DNA of 64,000 bases from Cohnella silvisoli (GCF_021190915.1 NZ_JAIOAP010000003.1:186001-250000); one strand, 5' to 3'; shown: positions 8,953 to 20,731, counted from the first letter of the stretch. Translations and numbers: made by a program. Notes: a model not told the origin generated them from the sequence alone.

Positions 8953-9903
8953 ATGAAACAGCAAAGAGCGGGTGGTTTCCTAAGGACATTATCCCAGCAA
9001 AAAGTGCTGCTATTGTTTTTGTTGCCGGCCATGGGATTGGTGCTCGTATTCAACTATATTCCGATGTTCGGACTTGTCATGGCGTTTCAAGATTACAAAA
9101 TCTTGGAAGGATACTTCCACAGCGATTTTGTAGGGCTTGCGAATTTCAAGGAGTTTTTCGCCTCGCCGGATTTCTATCAGGCGCTTCGCAATACGATTGC
9201 GATTAATTTAATTTGTCTCGTCGTCGTTTTTCCGATGCCGATCATCTTTTCCGTTTTGTTAAACGAACTGGTCAGCGCAAAACTCAAAAAAACGATCCAA
9301 ACGATAACATACCTGCCTTACTTCATTTCCTGGGTCGTCGTCGGGGGGCTCTTCTATAAGCTGCTGGAAAGTAAATCGGGGGTCGTCAACGTTCTGCTTC
9401 ATTCGCTAGGGATGGAGGATATCCCTTTCTTCCGCGAGGCGCAATATTTCTGGCCGATTATTATATTCGCGACGATCTGGAAGGGGATCGGCTGGAATTC
9501 GATTCTGTACTTGTCGGCCATCAACTCCATTGATCCTCATTTGTATGAGGCGGCGGAAGTCGACGGAGCCAACCGGTTTCAGCGCATCTGGAACATTACC
9601 CTTCCGGGAATCGCGGGCACCGCGGTATTTCTGTTCGTTCTGACGGTGGGGAGCTTGATGAATGGCAGCGGCGGAGCCAGCGGGTCGCTCGCGCCGAACT
9701 TTGAAGCGCTCTGGAACTTCAGGAACGCGCTGGTAGCCGGCAAATCCGATGTTCTGGATATTTATGCCTACCAGCAAGGCGTCCAAGGCGCGCAATATGC
9801 ATATGCGGCGGCGATAGGCGTATTCCAGTCCCTGATGTCTCTCGTCCTCCTATTCAGCTGTAATTTCTTGATCAAAAAATGGCGAGGCGAAGCTTTATTC
9901 TAA
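8953..9903 (+). CDS. Sugar ABC transporter permease, LplB type (importer 1)
   Basis: A 316-residue inner-membrane permease with six predicted membrane segments, beginning after a basic N-terminus at about residue 17. The EAA loop that contacts the ATPase reads EAAEVDGANRFQRIWNITLP. I choose ATG 8953, eight bases after AGGAG, over an upstream in-frame start at 8911. It partners with the permease at 9923. No ATPase gene is linked, as is usual for importers served by a shared MsmK/UgpC-type ATPase. Confidence 0.92.
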   Translation: MKQQRAGGFLRTLSQQKVLLLFLLPAMGLVLVFNYIPMFGLVMAFQDYKILEGYFHSDFVGLANFKEFFASPDFYQALRNTIAINLICLVVVFPMPIIFSVLLNELVSAKLKKTIQTITYLPYFISWVVVGGLFYKLLESKSGVVNVLLHSLGMEDIPFFREAQYFWPIIIFATIWKGIGWNSILYLSAINSIDPHLYEAAEVDGANRFQRIWNITLPGIAGTAVFLFVLTVGSLMNGSGGASGSLAPNFEALWNFRNALVAGKSDVLDIYAYQQGVQGAQYAYAAAIGVFQSLMSLVLLFSCNFLIKKWRGEALF

Positions 9904-9922
9904 TCGCAAAAGGAGCTGTACC

Positions 9923-10807
9923 ATGGCAACAAGATTGAATTTCCGCTGGTTCGACATTACGGTGGGCGCTCTATTTATTTTATTGTGCTTTTTGACCATC
10001 TATCCGTTCCTGTATGCATTGTCGTACTCCCTCAGCAACGGCCAATCCGTATTGACCCAGAACATGTATGTGTGGCCCATAGATTTTACGTTTGACAACT
10101 ACAAAACGGTTTTCGCCAACAATTCGATTCTCAGCGCTTTCTATATATCCGTCTTGAAGACCGTTCTGGGAACGGCGCTTTCCTTGATAGTGATTGCCAC
10201 GGCTGCCTATTCCGTCTCGAAAAAACATCTGATTCTCAAAAAATCGATTTTATCTTTTTTCGTTATTCCCATGTATATTTCGGGCGGGCTGCTTCCTTTC
10301 TATATTCTGATCTTTAATCTGGGGCTCATGAACAAATTCCTCGTATATTTGCTGCCCGGCGCTTTCAGCGGGATGTTCATGTTCCTTATCAAGGTCTATT
10401 ACGAGACGCTTCCCGGGGAAGTGGAAGAATCGGCGAAGATAGACGGCGCCGGGGATTTCCGGGTATTCGCCAGTATTTTCGTTCCCTTATCGTTCCCCGT
10501 CTATGCCACCGTAGCATTGTTCGTAGGGGTGGCGCAGTGGAATGCGTGGTTCGATGCCATGCTGTTCATGAGCAATACCGATCTGCACCCACTCCAGCTT
10601 CTGCTGCAAAACATATTGCGGGAAGCGGAAGTGACGACCTTCTCCCAGGTAGCGGCATTAAGCGGTCCTCAAGGGATCAAACGAACGTCCGTGGAGACGC
10701 TGCGGATGGCCACGTTGATGGTAACTACGTTTCCGATTCTGTTTATTTATCCGTTCTTCCAGAAGTATTTTATCAAAGGGGTGGTGTTGGGAGCCGTTAA
10801 GGGGTAG
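9923..10807 (+). CDS. Sugar ABC transporter permease, LplC/YtcP type (importer 1)
   Basis: A 294-residue permease with six membrane segments and an EAA loop reading EESAKIDGAGDFRVFASIFV. It ends with the GVVLGAVKG tail typical of this subfamily. AGGAG 12 bases upstream of ATG 9923 is its binding site. It follows the first permease by 19 bases and forms the heterodimeric channel with it. Confidence 0.92.
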   Translation: MATRLNFRWFDITVGALFILLCFLTIYPFLYALSYSLSNGQSVLTQNMYVWPIDFTFDNYKTVFANNSILSAFYISVLKTVLGTALSLIVIATAAYSVSKKHLILKKSILSFFVIPMYISGGLLPFYILIFNLGLMNKFLVYLLPGAFSGMFMFLIKVYYETLPGEVEESAKIDGAGDFRVFASIFVPLSFPVYATVALFVGVAQWNAWFDAMLFMSNTDLHPLQLLLQNILREAEVTTFSQVAALSGPQGIKRTSVETLRMATLMVTTFPILFIYPFFQKYFIKGVVLGAVKG

Positions 10808-10844
10808 GGTTGGCACATAATCGATCGATCGGGAGGAATGGCGC

Positions 10845-11939
10845 GTGACGAAATCGCTTACGGATGAGAGATGGACAGTTTCCACGACCGAGCTTACGCA
10901 ATTCACAAATGCCAACGGGGTGTATCAGGATGGTAATGTGGCTATGTGTCGGGATAAGGACGGTGTTTTATGGGCGCTGGTCGGGCACAACAATTTAGGC
11001 GAAATCACGTTGTGGAGGGGCACATGCGTCGAAGATTTGACGAAGCAATTCGCCATTGAGTACGAATTCGAGATGGGTAGAGCGGGAGCGGCGTTTCATG
11101 GCATCCCCTATCCGGACGGGCCGCGTTCCAGGGGGAAAATATGGCCGAATGGACTCTGGATCGATCCGGAGGACGGTCGTTTCTACTGTTACGTGCACAA
11201 TGAGACGGCTTGGGGAGCGGAGGATACGTCTTATACCGCTTACGGCCTTCAGGAGGGGGAGCCGGATTTCCGGCATATCGGACTGATGACTTCCGGCAAT
11301 CAAGGCAAGTCGTGGGATTTCACGGGATGGGTGGTGACTTCCTCGTTGCCTTGCTGGACGGAGCTCTATCGGCCGGACGGCATGGAAGGCGGTCAATCCG
11401 CCGAAAGTTTCGTGCTGGGAGCGGGGGATTTCTGCTTCTATCCGAACGAGCGGGACGGTTACTTCTATATTTTCTATTCGCAAATTACGGTTGATCAGGC
11501 GAACGAGGTAAAGGGCGACCATATCTATGCGGCTAGGGCGCCGATGGCGGGCAGAGGCTTGCCTGGGCAGTGGCGCAAGCTCTATGACGGGGAGTTCGCG
11601 GAGCCGGGGAACGGGGGGAGGGAAACGGCAGTCGTCCATTCGGGGAATGTTCCGTTTCTCTCTTATAATCGCCACCTAGAGCAATATATGCTGACAAGCT
11701 ATCGCAGGGAATTGTGGGTCCAAGGCCTTGGAGCCTGCCAAGTTTCTTTCAGCCGCGATTTGATCCATTGGAGCGAACCCGTACCTCTGGCGATCGAACG
11801 CCAGGACTTGTCGCGACCTTATTTCACGGTATGCAATACCAATAAAGAAGGGCTCATTCAGGATACGGGACGGACTTTCCGGCTATTGATCGAGACCAAT
11901 GGCACAGACGTCTATTGGGCGGATGTCCGGTTGCCCTAA
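10845..11939 (+). CDS. Uncharacterised beta-propeller protein, probable glycosidase-like
   Basis: A 364-residue protein without signal peptide. It starts at GTG 10845, eight bases after GGGAGG. I do not recognise the family. The sequence has repeated short strands ending in aromatic-aspartate pairs (DGVLWALVGHNN, DPEDGRFYCYVHNE, FYIFYSQI, FSRDLIHWSEPV), which is the pattern of five-bladed beta-propeller glycosidases and phosphorylases (GH43, GH130 and relatives). Being between the importer and a secreted glycan protein, it probably acts in the cytoplasm on the imported sugar. Catalytic residues cannot be assigned with confidence. Confidence 0.6.
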   Translation: MTKSLTDERWTVSTTELTQFTNANGVYQDGNVAMCRDKDGVLWALVGHNNLGEITLWRGTCVEDLTKQFAIEYEFEMGRAGAAFHGIPYPDGPRSRGKIWPNGLWIDPEDGRFYCYVHNETAWGAEDTSYTAYGLQEGEPDFRHIGLMTSGNQGKSWDFTGWVVTSSLPCWTELYRPDGMEGGQSAESFVLGAGDFCFYPNERDGYFYIFYSQITVDQANEVKGDHIYAARAPMAGRGLPGQWRKLYDGEFAEPGNGGRETAVVHSGNVPFLSYNRHLEQYMLTSYRRELWVQGLGACQVSFSRDLIHWSEPVPLAIERQDLSRPYFTVCNTNKEGLIQDTGRTFRLLIETNGTDVYWADVRLP

Positions 11940-11985
11940 AGAGGTTAGCGTGTTTATATTACGAAAATTACAAGGAGGCAGACTT

Positions 11986-14436
11986 ATGAAAAAATCAATC
12001 GGCTTGCTCCTTTCGTGCGTATTGCTCGCCGGCGTCATTTTTCCCGCCGGAGGCGCAAGCGCGACCACGAATACGGATGTTGGGATTTGGTACAGCACCT
12101 GGTATTCGAAGGTGTCGGACGTGCGCGGCGATTGGCTGACGGGCTTCGGCGCTTCGAGTCTGAACCAGTTCGTCGGGGACGTGAACGGGGATGGGAAGGC
12201 GGATGCGGTAACCTTCAACTCCGGTGGAATATGGAATGTTGCACTTTCTAATGGGAGCGGTTTCAATACGCCGGCACAATGGGTTAGCGGGCACGGCTCG
12301 GGTTCCCAAGAGCAGTTTTTGTCCGACGTGAACGGGGATGGGAAGGCGGATGCCGTCGTCTTCTTCAACAGCGATGTGAATGGGGACAGCTTGGCTGGCG
12401 ATTGGTATATTTCGCTATCGAGCGGAAGCGGATTTCTGTCCTATTCGCTTTGGAAATCCGGAGCGGGTTATAATGCGACCCGGCGTTTACTGGGAGATGT
12501 AGACGGAGACGGAAAGGAGGACTTGATCGCGTTCTTCGCTGCCGATTCCGGCGGCAAGTGGGCGGTGGCCTTGTCGAACGGCAGCTCGTTCGGCACGTTT
12601 AACGTATGGAAAACGAATTTCGGGGGTGCATCCAGCAACCAGTTCGTCGCCGATACGAACAAGGACGGGAAGGCGGATGCCATCGTTTACTCCTCGGATG
12701 GCAACTGGTTTAACGCCAATTCGAATGGTACGGCATTCGGAACGGTTGTTGCATGGACGGCGGGGCATGGCTATGGTTCGGCGGCACAATACGCCTATGA
12801 CGGCAACGGCGACGGGTACGCCGATGCTTACGTGTATTTCAATGCCGATGTTGTAAGCCCGGATGGCAAGGTGGGAGATTTGATAGGCCGTGAATACGAG
12901 CGTTCGGAGAAAGTTGTATGGCCGGGCGACATCGTGCTTAATTCCGGGTTCGGTTATCAGGCGACCAAATTCATGAACGGCAATGTCACCGGCGATCCCT
13001 ATGGGTGGAAAGCAAACGTAGCGTTCTATGCCGGCACGAATGGGGGCAGTTGGAAAGTCGAGCGGTATCGGCAGAACGATAGCGTGTCCACAGATACATG
13101 GCTCGGCTTTACTCCGAAGCCGGCGATTAACTACAGGCCGTTGACGCTCGGCTCCTATCAGACTTATGACAGCGGCAATACCGCAGTTATCGACGAGCAC
13201 CTGTCCACGATGGCGGCAGCGCAAATCGATTGGCTGCTCCTTGACGAAACGAACGGGCTGAACAACGTCAGCGGAGCGATTCTGAATCGGGCCGCGCGGC
13301 TGGCGGGACGTCTCAAGAACTGGAACGACAATCCCTCGAACCGGGACATCCGGTACGCCTTTGCCATCGGCCGAGCGCAATGGACGCAAGATCCGCTGAC
13401 GATCGAGAAGGAAGCCGGGCAAGTGTGGGACGAGTTTGCGAACAATGCTTCCTATGGCGGATCGAACTATTATTACGAGTTGAACGGCAAACCGCTGCTC
13501 GTCGTCTATATTCCGGCTTCCGTGCAAACGGCGTGGCACAATTATACGGGGAGCAAGGCGAACACGAATCATTTTACCGTTCGCTTCGCAAGCAATGCGG
13601 CGGCGGGCGAATACGGCTGGCAATTGCCGCAGACGGGCGCGGTCGATAACGACGAGGTCATGAACGTCATGCCCGGTTGGGACAACCATGTCGGGAACCT
13701 GCCGCCGGTAGCCCGAAACAAAGGCGTCTATTACAGCCAGCTCACTTGGGAGAAGGTGCTAAACCGGCCGGTTAAGCCGAGTATCGTTCTGATCAACTCC
13801 TTCAATGAATTCGCGGAGGACACGGGGGTTCAGATTTCAGATACGAGCGGGCTAGCAGCCAGTTCGGAGAAGTGGTACAACAGCGACGGCGTTCTAGACC
13901 CCGCATTGTACTGGAATATGACGAAGAACTATATCCGGCAACTGCAGACCCCTGCTTCCACCTCGAAAGCGTCGTCCGGCTTCTCCAGCACGCAAGGCGT
14001 AAACAGGTGGTCATACGAGGAATGGCAGTATAGCGGCGCGACGCGCACCCTTGTTCCGATGACGTGGGATGCGGTTAACGGAAGATGGAAGGGGGCTGCT
14101 GCCTACGCGCTGATCGGCAACAACTGGCAGCATCCGGACGTTAACCGCCAATCCGTTCGCGTCTTTACGGTGCCATCCTCCGGCTCCGTTACGCTGACTG
14201 GCAATATCGCCAAACAATCCGCGAGCGGCAATGGCGTCCGGGTCAAGATTAAGAAGAACGATCAGGACTTCTGGCCGAGCGGCGGCGGATATGCCGTCGT
14301 CACCGATACGGGCGGAATCACTCCGTTTCTGACCGCAACGGTGGCCGCAGGCGACAAATTCCAGTTCATCGTCGACAGCAATGGCGCGATCGATTATGAC
14401 GGAACGAATTGGAATCCTACGGTGACCTATAACTAA
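11986..14436 (+). CDS. Secreted FG-GAP repeat protein with GH99-like domain
   Basis: The 816-residue protein starts at ATG 11986, seven bases after AAGGAGG, with a cleavable signal peptide (MKKSIGLLLS...GGASA, about 26 residues). Residues about 55-290 hold five FG-GAP/VCBS-type repeats, each with a calcium loop such as DVNGDGKADAV, forming a partial beta-propeller. The middle (about 390-650) resembles the GH99/GH71-like TIM barrel: GSYQTYDSG, WLLLDETNG, and INSFNEFAEDTGVQ near its end, similar to the NEWxE motif of WbsX/GH99-like proteins. The C-terminal 120 residues look like a beta-sandwich carbohydrate-binding domain. It would act outside the cell on polysaccharide before uptake by importer 1. 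Substrate not predictable; GH99 enzymes cut alpha-mannans. Confidence 0.72.
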   Translation: MKKSIGLLLSCVLLAGVIFPAGGASATTNTDVGIWYSTWYSKVSDVRGDWLTGFGASSLNQFVGDVNGDGKADAVTFNSGGIWNVALSNGSGFNTPAQWVSGHGSGSQEQFLSDVNGDGKADAVVFFNSDVNGDSLAGDWYISLSSGSGFLSYSLWKSGAGYNATRRLLGDVDGDGKEDLIAFFAADSGGKWAVALSNGSSFGTFNVWKTNFGGASSNQFVADTNKDGKADAIVYSSDGNWFNANSNGTAFGTVVAWTAGHGYGSAAQYAYDGNGDGYADAYVYFNADVVSPDGKVGDLIGREYERSEKVVWPGDIVLNSGFGYQATKFMNGNVTGDPYGWKANVAFYAGTNGGSWKVERYRQNDSVSTDTWLGFTPKPAINYRPLTLGSYQTYDSGNTAVIDEHLSTMAAAQIDWLLLDETNGLNNVSGAILNRAARLAGRLKNWNDNPSNRDIRYAFAIGRAQWTQDPLTIEKEAGQVWDEFANNASYGGSNYYYELNGKPLLVVYIPASVQTAWHNYTGSKANTNHFTVRFASNAAAGEYGWQLPQTGAVDNDEVMNVMPGWDNHVGNLPPVARNKGVYYSQLTWEKVLNRPVKPSIVLINSFNEFAEDTGVQISDTSGLAASSEKWYNSDGVLDPALYWNMTKNYIRQLQTPASTSKASSGFSSTQGVNRWSYEEWQYSGATRTLVPMTWDAVNGRWKGAAAYALIGNNWQHPDVNRQSVRVFTVPSSGSVTLTGNIAKQSASGNGVRVKIKKNDQDFWPSGGGYAVVTDTGGITPFLTATVAAGDKFQFIVDSNGAIDYDGTNWNPTVTYN

Positions 14437-14465
14437 CCCTGTGCTGTGAGTCCATTCGCAAGAGA

Positions 14466-14504
14466 GACCGTTAGGATGAAACTATCCTGACGGTCCTTTT
14501 TTTT
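14466..14504 (+). terminator. Rho-independent terminator of glycan locus 1
   Basis: A 12-bp near-perfect stem (14466-14477 with 14484-14495) with a 6-base loop is followed by a run of eight T from 14497. This cleanly separates the glycan locus from gltB. Confidence 0.9.
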
Positions 14505-14625
14505 AGCGTTAAAGTATGTTTCCGTTTTACTAAAAAAGGTATATCGACAGAAAAATAGAATTATCAATAGATATCAGTCAGCTAGTGTCAGTACCCTTAA
14601 ACTACGAATAGAAAGGTTGCACACT

Positions 14626-17600
14626 ATGATGCGGAATGGATTGCCTGCAAAACAGGGTCTATATGATCCACAGTTCGAACACGATGCTTGCGGGATGGGG
14701 TTTGTCGCTAATATCAAAGGCCGCAAGTCGCATGAAATCGTTCGTCAGGCGTTAACGGTTCTTGGGAATCTGGACCACCGCGGCGGGCAAGGCTGCGAAG
14801 CGAACACGGGGGATGGAGCGGGAATTCTGCTGCAAGTCCCGCATGCTTTTTTTCGGCGAGAGTTGAACAAGGAAGGCATTACGCTGCCCGGTGACGGTGA
14901 GTATGGGGTCGGGATGCTGTTCTTGCCTCAGGATGCGGAGAAACGCAAAACATTCGAGAAACTGCTGGAAAGTATCGTACGTGAAGAGGGGCAAACGTTG
15001 ATCGGTTGGAGAACGGTGCCGACCGATGACGGGAAACTCGGCGATACCGCGAAATCGGTTCAGCCTTATGTTCGTCAGGTGTTTATCGGGCAGCAAGGAA
15101 GTTTTGGCGACGAGCTTGGCTTCGAACGCAAATTATATGTCATTCGCAAGCGCGCGGAACAGGCGATTCGCTATTCCGGCATCGAAGGCGGAGAAGCCTT
15201 CTATTTCTCGAGTCTTTCTAGCAAGACTATTGTGTATAAAGGGATGCTTATACCGGAGCAGGTGGACTCGTACTATATTGAACTGCAAGATCCGGCGGTC
15301 GAAACGGCGCTTGCGCTAGTCCACTCGCGGTTCAGCACCAATACTTTCCCGAGTTGGGAGCGCGCCCATCCTTACCGCTTCGTAATCCATAATGGGGAAA
15401 TCAATACGCTGCGCGGCAACGTGAACTGGATGCATGCCCGTCAAGCGCTGGCCGAAACCGAGCTATTCGGCGGGGACATGAGTAAGGTGAAGCCGGTAAT
15501 CGACAATGACGGCAGCGATACGGCCATGTTCGATAATTCGCTGGAATTCCTTTATTTGTCCGGACGTTCTCTGCCGCATGCCGCCATGATGATGGTGCCG
15601 GAGCCTTGGTCCAATCACGAAAGCATGACAGAGGAAATGAAAGCGTTTTATGAATTTCACAGCACGTTGATGGAACCTTGGGACGGTCCTGCTGCGATGG
15701 CGTTTACGGATGGCACGCAGATTGGCGCTTTTCTAGATCGCAACGGGCTTCGCCCGGCGCGTTATTATGTCACGACCGATGATTTGATCATTCTTTCTTC
15801 TGAGGTAGGCGTTCTGGATGTGCCGCCGGAAAACGTAGTTTATAAGGAACGGCTTCGTCCCGGACGGATACTGCTGGTGGATACGAAGGAAGGCCGAATC
15901 ATTTCCGATGAGGAAGTCAAGCTCGGCATCGCGAGGGAACAGCCTTATCAAGCTTGGCTGAAGGAGCATTTGATCAGCTTGGAGGATTTGCCGGACGCGC
16001 ATGAAGTGCCGCAGCCCGATCATTCGACTGTTTTCCAGCGTCAGCGTGCATTCGGTTATACGTTCGAGGAGCTGCGCAAGGTGTTCGAGCCGATGGCCCA
16101 AAGCGGAGTCGAACCGATCGGGTCGATGGGTTATGACGCGCCAGTTGCCGTTCTTTCGAAAAGACCGCAGCGGCTATACAACTATTTTAAGCAGCTATTC
16201 GCGCAGGTAACCAATCCGCCGATCGATGCGATTCGCGAAGAGATCATTACGGCAACCGGGACGACGATCGGACCGGAACGCAATTTGCTGCGTCCGGAGC
16301 CGGAAAGCTGCCGTCAGATCAAGGTGAAATCGCCGATACTCTCGAATGAGGACTTCGCCAAGTTTCGCCATATTCGCAGGCCGGGCTTCAAATCCATCAC
16401 GCTGCCGATTTTCTTCAAAGTGTCGGATGGCGCGCAAGGCTTGGAAGCTTCGCTCGATGAGTTGTGCGAGGCGGCCGATCGCGTCATTGCCCACGGCCAT
16501 AATATTTTGATTTTATCGGATCGCGGAATAGATCGTGATAATGCGGCAATACCGGCATTGTTGGCCGTGTCTTGTTTGCATCATCATTTGATCCGGGAAG
16601 GCACGCGTACGAAAGTGAGCTTGCTGCTGGAGTCGGGCGATCCTCGGGAGGTTCATCATTTCGCGCTGCTGCTCGGATACGGGGTAAGCGCGATTAACCC
16701 GTACCTGGCGCTGGAATCTCTGGACGACATGATTAGACAGGGCCTATTGGTCAACATTTCGCATGAGAAGGCCGTCCAAAATTATATTAAAGCTTCTACT
16801 AAGGGCGTTATTAAAGTGTTGTCCAAAATGGGCATATCCACGATCCAAAGCTACCGAGGCGCGCAGATTTTCGAGGCTTTGGGCTTGGAGCAAGCTTTTA
16901 TCGATAAATATTTTACATGGACACCATCGAGAATCGGCGGCGTCGGGCTGGAAGTCATCGCCCGCGAAGCGCTGATTCCACACGAAAAAGCTTATGCCGA
17001 GCAGGAGAGAGACGAGCTTGTACTCCCTTCCGGCGGCGAATATCAATGGCGCAGAGACGGCGAGGAGCATATCTACCAGGCACATACGATTCATGCGCTT
17101 CAGCAAGCGTGCCGGAACAATGACTATAACCTGTTCAAGAAATTTACCGAAGCGGTTAACGGTCAGCAGGAGAAGCTGTATACGCTGCGCGGATTGCTAG
17201 ATTTCAACATTGACGGTGCCGGCGTCCCCATCGAAGAAGTAGAGCCGGTCGACGATATCGTCAAACGATTCAAGTCGGGTGCGATGTCCTATGGTTCAAT
17301 CAGCAAGGAAGCGCACGAAAGCATGGCAATCGCGATGAACCGCATCGGCGGGAAAAGCAACACCGGCGAGGGCGGGGAAGACCCGGCCCGGCTCATACCG
17401 GATGCCAATGGCGATTCCCGGCGCAGCGCGATTAAACAAGTTGCATCGGGAAGGTTCGGCGTCACGAGCAACTATCTCGTTAGCGCCGATGAAATTCAGA
17501 TCAAGATGGCGCAGGGTGCAAAGCCGGGAGAAGGCGGGCAGCTTCCGGGACGCAAAGTTTATCCCTGGATTGCCGAGGTACGCGGTTCAACTCCGGGAGT

Positions 17601-19224
17601 GGGTTTGATCTCACCGCCGCCGCACCACGACATTTACTCGATCGAGGATTTAGCGGAGCTGATTCATGATTTGAAGAACGCGAACCCTCGCGCGAGAATC
17701 AACGTAAAGCTCGTATCCGAAGTCGGGGTAGGCACGATCGCCGCCGGCGTTGCCAAAGGCCGTGCCGACGTCGTGCTGATTAGCGGGTACGATGGAGGAA
17801 CGGGCGCATCGCCGCAGACGAGCATTCGCCATGCGGGTTTGCCATGGGAGCTCGGTCTTGCGGAAACGCATCAGACGCTCGTGCTTAATAACCTGCGCGA
17901 CCGCATTGTCGTCGAAACCGACGGGAAGCTGATGACCGGCCGCGATCTTGCCATCGCCGCCATGCTCGGCGCGGAAGAATTCGGCTTCGCCACTTCGCCG
18001 CTTATCGTGCTTGGCTGCGTCATGATGCGCGTTTGCCACTTGGACACTTGCCCCGTAGGGGTCGCGACGCAAAATCCGGATTTGCGCCAGAAGTTTAATG
18101 GCGACCCGCAGCATGTGGTGCATTTCATGCGGTTCGTCGCTCAAGAGCTGCGCGAAGTGATGGCATCTCTTGGCTTCCGCACGATCAACGAGATGATCGG
18201 ACGGACCGACAAGTTGAACAGCCGCAAAGCGATTGCGCATTGGAAAGCGAAGGGCATCGATCTATCGGCGCTCTTGTACCAGCCGGAAGTCGGTTCGGAG
18301 ATTGGCCGTTATTGCAGCACATCGCAAGATCATGGTCTTGAGAAGTCGCTGGATAGAATGGAACTCATGAAGATTGCCAAACCGGCATTGGAATCGAAAG
18401 AGCCGGTGACGGCAATCGTCCCGATCCGCAACACGAATCGGGTTGTCGGGACGATACTGGGCAGCGAAGTAACGAGACGTTACGGCGCGGCGGGGCTGCC
18501 GGAGGATACGATTCGTTTTCATTTCATTGGCTCCGCAGGGCAAAGCTTCGGCGCATTCGTTCCAAAAGGAATTACCCTTAAGCTGGAAGGGGATTCCAAT
18601 GATTACGTCGGCAAAGGGCTTTCGGGCGGGAAAATCATCGTAACGCCGTCGGATAAAGCGACCTTTAAGAAGGAAGAGAACATCATTATCGGGAACGTTG
18701 GTTTCTACGGCGCGACGGCTGGGGAAGCGTATATCCGCGGAATTGCGGGCGAGCGTTTCTGCGTACGGAACAGCGGTGTGAACGCGGTCGTCGAAGGCGT
18801 CGGCGACCATGGCTGCGAATACATGACGGGCGGACGCGTCGTTATTCTCGGCAAGACGGGACGCAACTTTGCAGCCGGGATGTCCGGCGGTATCGCGTAT
18901 GTTCTTGACGCGGATGGCAGCTTCATCAACCGATGCAACCTGGAAATGGTTCTTCTCGAGCGAGTGGAGCAGCAGGCGGAAGCGGAGCAATTGAAAGCGA
19001 TGATTGAGCGGCATGTTGTTTTCACGAGGAGCGCATGGGCTCAATCGATTTTGGACGACTGGAGCAATAAGCTGCCGAAATTCGTTAAAGTCATTCCGAA
19101 GGATTACAAGCGGATGCTCGATGCGATGGATCGATTAACGGCAGAAGGAATGAGCGGGGAAGATGCCGTTATGGCAGCTTTTGAAGCGAATATGAAAGAT
19201 TTTTCCCGCGTGAGCGGCAACTAA
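14626..19224 (+). CDS. gltB: Glutamate synthase (NADPH) large subunit
   Basis: This 1532-residue enzyme makes two glutamates from glutamine and 2-oxoglutarate together with GltD. The class-II amidotransferase domain begins after a short propeptide, with the N-terminal nucleophile Cys at residue 22 ([11 protein letters not shown]). Then come the central domain, the FMN-binding synthase domain ([34 protein letters not shown]), the 3Fe-4S cluster cysteines in [15 protein letters not shown], and the C-terminal GXGXG beta-helix ([19 protein letters not shown]). ATG 14626 lies nine bases after AGAAAGG; a TTG at 14617 is too close to that site. Length is normal for bacterial GltB. gltD follows after 22 bases. 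Confidence 0.97.
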   Translation: MMRNGLPAKQGLYDPQFEHDACGMGFVANIKGRKSHEIVRQALTVLGNLDHRGGQGCEANTGDGAGILLQVPHAFFRRELNKEGITLPGDGEYGVGMLFLPQDAEKRKTFEKLLESIVREEGQTLIGWRTVPTDDGKLGDTAKSVQPYVRQVFIGQQGSFGDELGFERKLYVIRKRAEQAIRYSGIEGGEAFYFSSLSSKTIVYKGMLIPEQVDSYYIELQDPAVETALALVHSRFSTNTFPSWERAHPYRFVIHNGEINTLRGNVNWMHARQALAETELFGGDMSKVKPVIDNDGSDTAMFDNSLEFLYLSGRSLPHAAMMMVPEPWSNHESMTEEMKAFYEFHSTLMEPWDGPAAMAFTDGTQIGAFLDRNGLRPARYYVTTDDLIILSSEVGVLDVPPENVVYKERLRPGRILLVDTKEGRIISDEEVKLGIAREQPYQAWLKEHLISLEDLPDAHEVPQPDHSTVFQRQRAFGYTFEELRKVFEPMAQSGVEPIGSMGYDAPVAVLSKRPQRLYNYFKQLFAQVTNPPIDAIREEIITATGTTIGPERNLLRPEPESCRQIKVKSPILSNEDFAKFRHIRRPGFKSITLPIFFKVSDGAQGLEASLDELCEAADRVIAHGHNILILSDRGIDRDNAAIPALLAVSCLHHHLIREGTRTKVSLLLESGDPREVHHFALLLGYGVSAINPYLALESLDDMIRQGLLVNISHEKAVQNYIKASTKGVIKVLSKMGISTIQSYRGAQIFEALGLEQAFIDKYFTWTPSRIGGVGLEVIAREALIPHEKAYAEQERDELVLPSGGEYQWRRDGEEHIYQAHTIHALQQACRNNDYNLFKKFTEAVNGQQEKLYTLRGLLDFNIDGAGVPIEEVEPVDDIVKRFKSGAMSYGSISKEAHESMAIAMNRIGGKSNTGEGGEDPARLIPDANGDSRRSAIKQVASGRFGVTSNYLVSADEIQIKMAQGAKPGEGGQLPGRKVYPWIAEVRGSTPGVGLISPPPHHDIYSIEDLAELIHDLKNANPRARINVKLVSEVGVGTIAAGVAKGRADVVLISGYDGGTGASPQTSIRHAGLPWELGLAETHQTLVLNNLRDRIVVETDGKLMTGRDLAIAAMLGAEEFGFATSPLIVLGCVMMRVCHLDTCPVGVATQNPDLRQKFNGDPQHVVHFMRFVAQELREVMASLGFRTINEMIGRTDKLNSRKAIAHWKAKGIDLSALLYQPEVGSEIGRYCSTSQDHGLEKSLDRMELMKIAKPALESKEPVTAIVPIRNTNRVVGTILGSEVTRRYGAAGLPEDTIRFHFIGSAGQSFGAFVPKGITLKLEGDSNDYVGKGLSGGKIIVTPSDKATFKKEENIIIGNVGFYGATAGEAYIRGIAGERFCVRNSGVNAVVEGVGDHGCEYMTGGRVVILGKTGRNFAAGMSGGIAYVLDADGSFINRCNLEMVLLERVEQQAEAEQLKAMIERHVVFTRSAWAQSILDDWSNKLPKFVKVIPKDYKRMLDAMDRLTAEGMSGEDAVMAAFEANMKDFSRVSGN

Positions 19225-19246
19225 TTCCGATGATGGAGGGGAAACG

Positions 19247-20731
19247 ATGGGGAAATCAACCGGTTTTATGGAGTTTAAGCGGGAACTGCCTCCCGAAGCT
19301 GATCCTTTAGAACGCATCCATCATTGGGAGGAATTTCAGCGCAAAGCAGCGGAAGAACAATTAAGGGAGCAAGGCGCTCGCTGCATGGACTGCGGAATCC
19401 CATTCTGCCATACCGGACAGATCATCAACGGAATGGCCGCCGGCTGCCCGGTCAACAATTTGATTCCGGAATGGAACGATCTCGTATATCGCGGATTATG
19501 GCGCCAAGCGCTGGAACGTCTGCACCAAACGAACAACTTTCCGGAGTTTACCGGAAGGGTTTGCCCGGCTCCTTGCGAAGGCTCATGCACGGTCGGTTTA
19601 TACGATCCGCCGGTTACGATTAAGAACATCGAGAAGGCGATCGTCGACAAAGGGTTCGCGGAAGGCTGGATCGTGCCCGAGCCTCCGGAAGTCCGTACCG
19701 GTAAAAAGGTTGCCGTCATCGGCTCCGGACCATCCGGTTTGGCCTGCGCGGCGCAACTGAACAAAGCGGGTCACTTAGTAACCGTATACGAACGGGCAGA
19801 CCGGATCGGCGGCCTGCTTATGTACGGAATTCCGAACATGAAGCTGGATAAGAAAACAGTCGAACGTCGAGCAGAGTTGATGAGACAAGAAGGGATTACG
19901 TTTGTGACGGGGACGGAGATCGGTAAGGATATTCCGGCCGCGCAGCTGCTCGAAGAGTTCGATGCCATCGTCATGTGCGGCGGCGCAACGAAAGGCCGCG
20001 ATTTGCCTATCGAAGGCCGCGAATTGAAAGGCATTCATCTCGCGATTGAGTTCCTGCATAAGAACACCAAGAGTTTGCTGGATTCCGAGCATGCCGACGG
20101 CCAGTATATTTCGGCCGAAGGCAAAGACGTCATCGTCATCGGCGGCGGAGACACCGGCACGGACTGCGTAGGCACTTCGTTGCGCCACGGCTGCAACAGC
20201 ATCACGCAGTTTGAGATTATGGCGAAGCCTCCGGAATCCCGTGCCGCCAATAATCCGTGGCCGCAATATCCGCGCGTATACAAGCTGGATTACGGTCAAG
20301 AAGAAGCCAAAGCGCTGTACGGAAGCGATCCTCGGCAATACTTAATTTCGACGAAACGTTTTGTCGGAGATGAGGAGGGCAACCTGAAGGAACTGCACAC
20401 CGTCGGCATGGAGTGGAAGGTGGACGAGAATGGCCGATTCGGACCGGTGGAAGTCCCGGGTACGGAGCAGGTGTGGCCGGCACAGCTGGTCATGCTGGCG
20501 ATGGGTTTCTTAGGACCGGAAAGCACGGTGCTCGATCAACTCGGCGTGGAAAAGGATGAGCGGTCCAATGCCAAAGCAGAATACGGCAAATATGCGACGA
20601 ACGTTGCGGGTGTGTTCGCCGCAGGCGACATGCGCCGCGGACAAAGCCTAGTCGTATGGGCCATCAACGAAGGCCGCGAAGCCGCCCGCGAATGCGACCG
20701 TTATTTGATGGGGGATACTTTGCTGCCTTAA
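19247..20731 (+). CDS. gltD: Glutamate synthase small subunit
   Basis: A 494-residue flavoprotein that passes electrons from NADPH through FAD and iron-sulfur clusters to GltB. The N-terminal cysteine clusters are visible ([10 protein letters not shown] and CPAPCEGSC), followed by an FAD-binding [10 protein letters not shown] and an NADPH-binding [11 protein letters not shown]. The C-terminal FAD contact reads [19 protein letters not shown]. Length and order match GltD. GGAGGGG nine bases before ATG is a good binding site, and the gene is cotranscribed with gltB. Confidence 0.97.
   Translation: MGKSTGFMEFKRELPPEADPLERIHHWEEFQRKAAEEQLREQGARCMDCGIPFCHTGQIINGMAAGCPVNNLIPEWNDLVYRGLWRQALERLHQTNNFPEFTGRVCPAPCEGSCTVGLYDPPVTIKNIEKAIVDKGFAEGWIVPEPPEVRTGKKVAVIGSGPSGLACAAQLNKAGHLVTVYERADRIGGLLMYGIPNMKLDKKTVERRAELMRQEGITFVTGTEIGKDIPAAQLLEEFDAIVMCGGATKGRDLPIEGRELKGIHLAIEFLHKNTKSLLDSEHADGQYISAEGKDVIVIGGGDTGTDCVGTSLRHGCNSITQFEIMAKPPESRAANNPWPQYPRVYKLDYGQEEAKALYGSDPRQYLISTKRFVGDEEGNLKELHTVGMEWKVDENGRFGPVEVPGTEQVWPAQLVMLAMGFLGPESTVLDQLGVEKDERSNAKAEYGKYATNVAGVFAAGDMRRGQSLVVWAINEGREAARECDRYLMGDTLLP

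Noticed and set aside
12487..13689. 400-codon minus-strand frame
   Set aside because: It lies fully inside the secreted FG-GAP/GH99-like gene; the plus-strand gene has a signal peptide, binding site and domain motifs.
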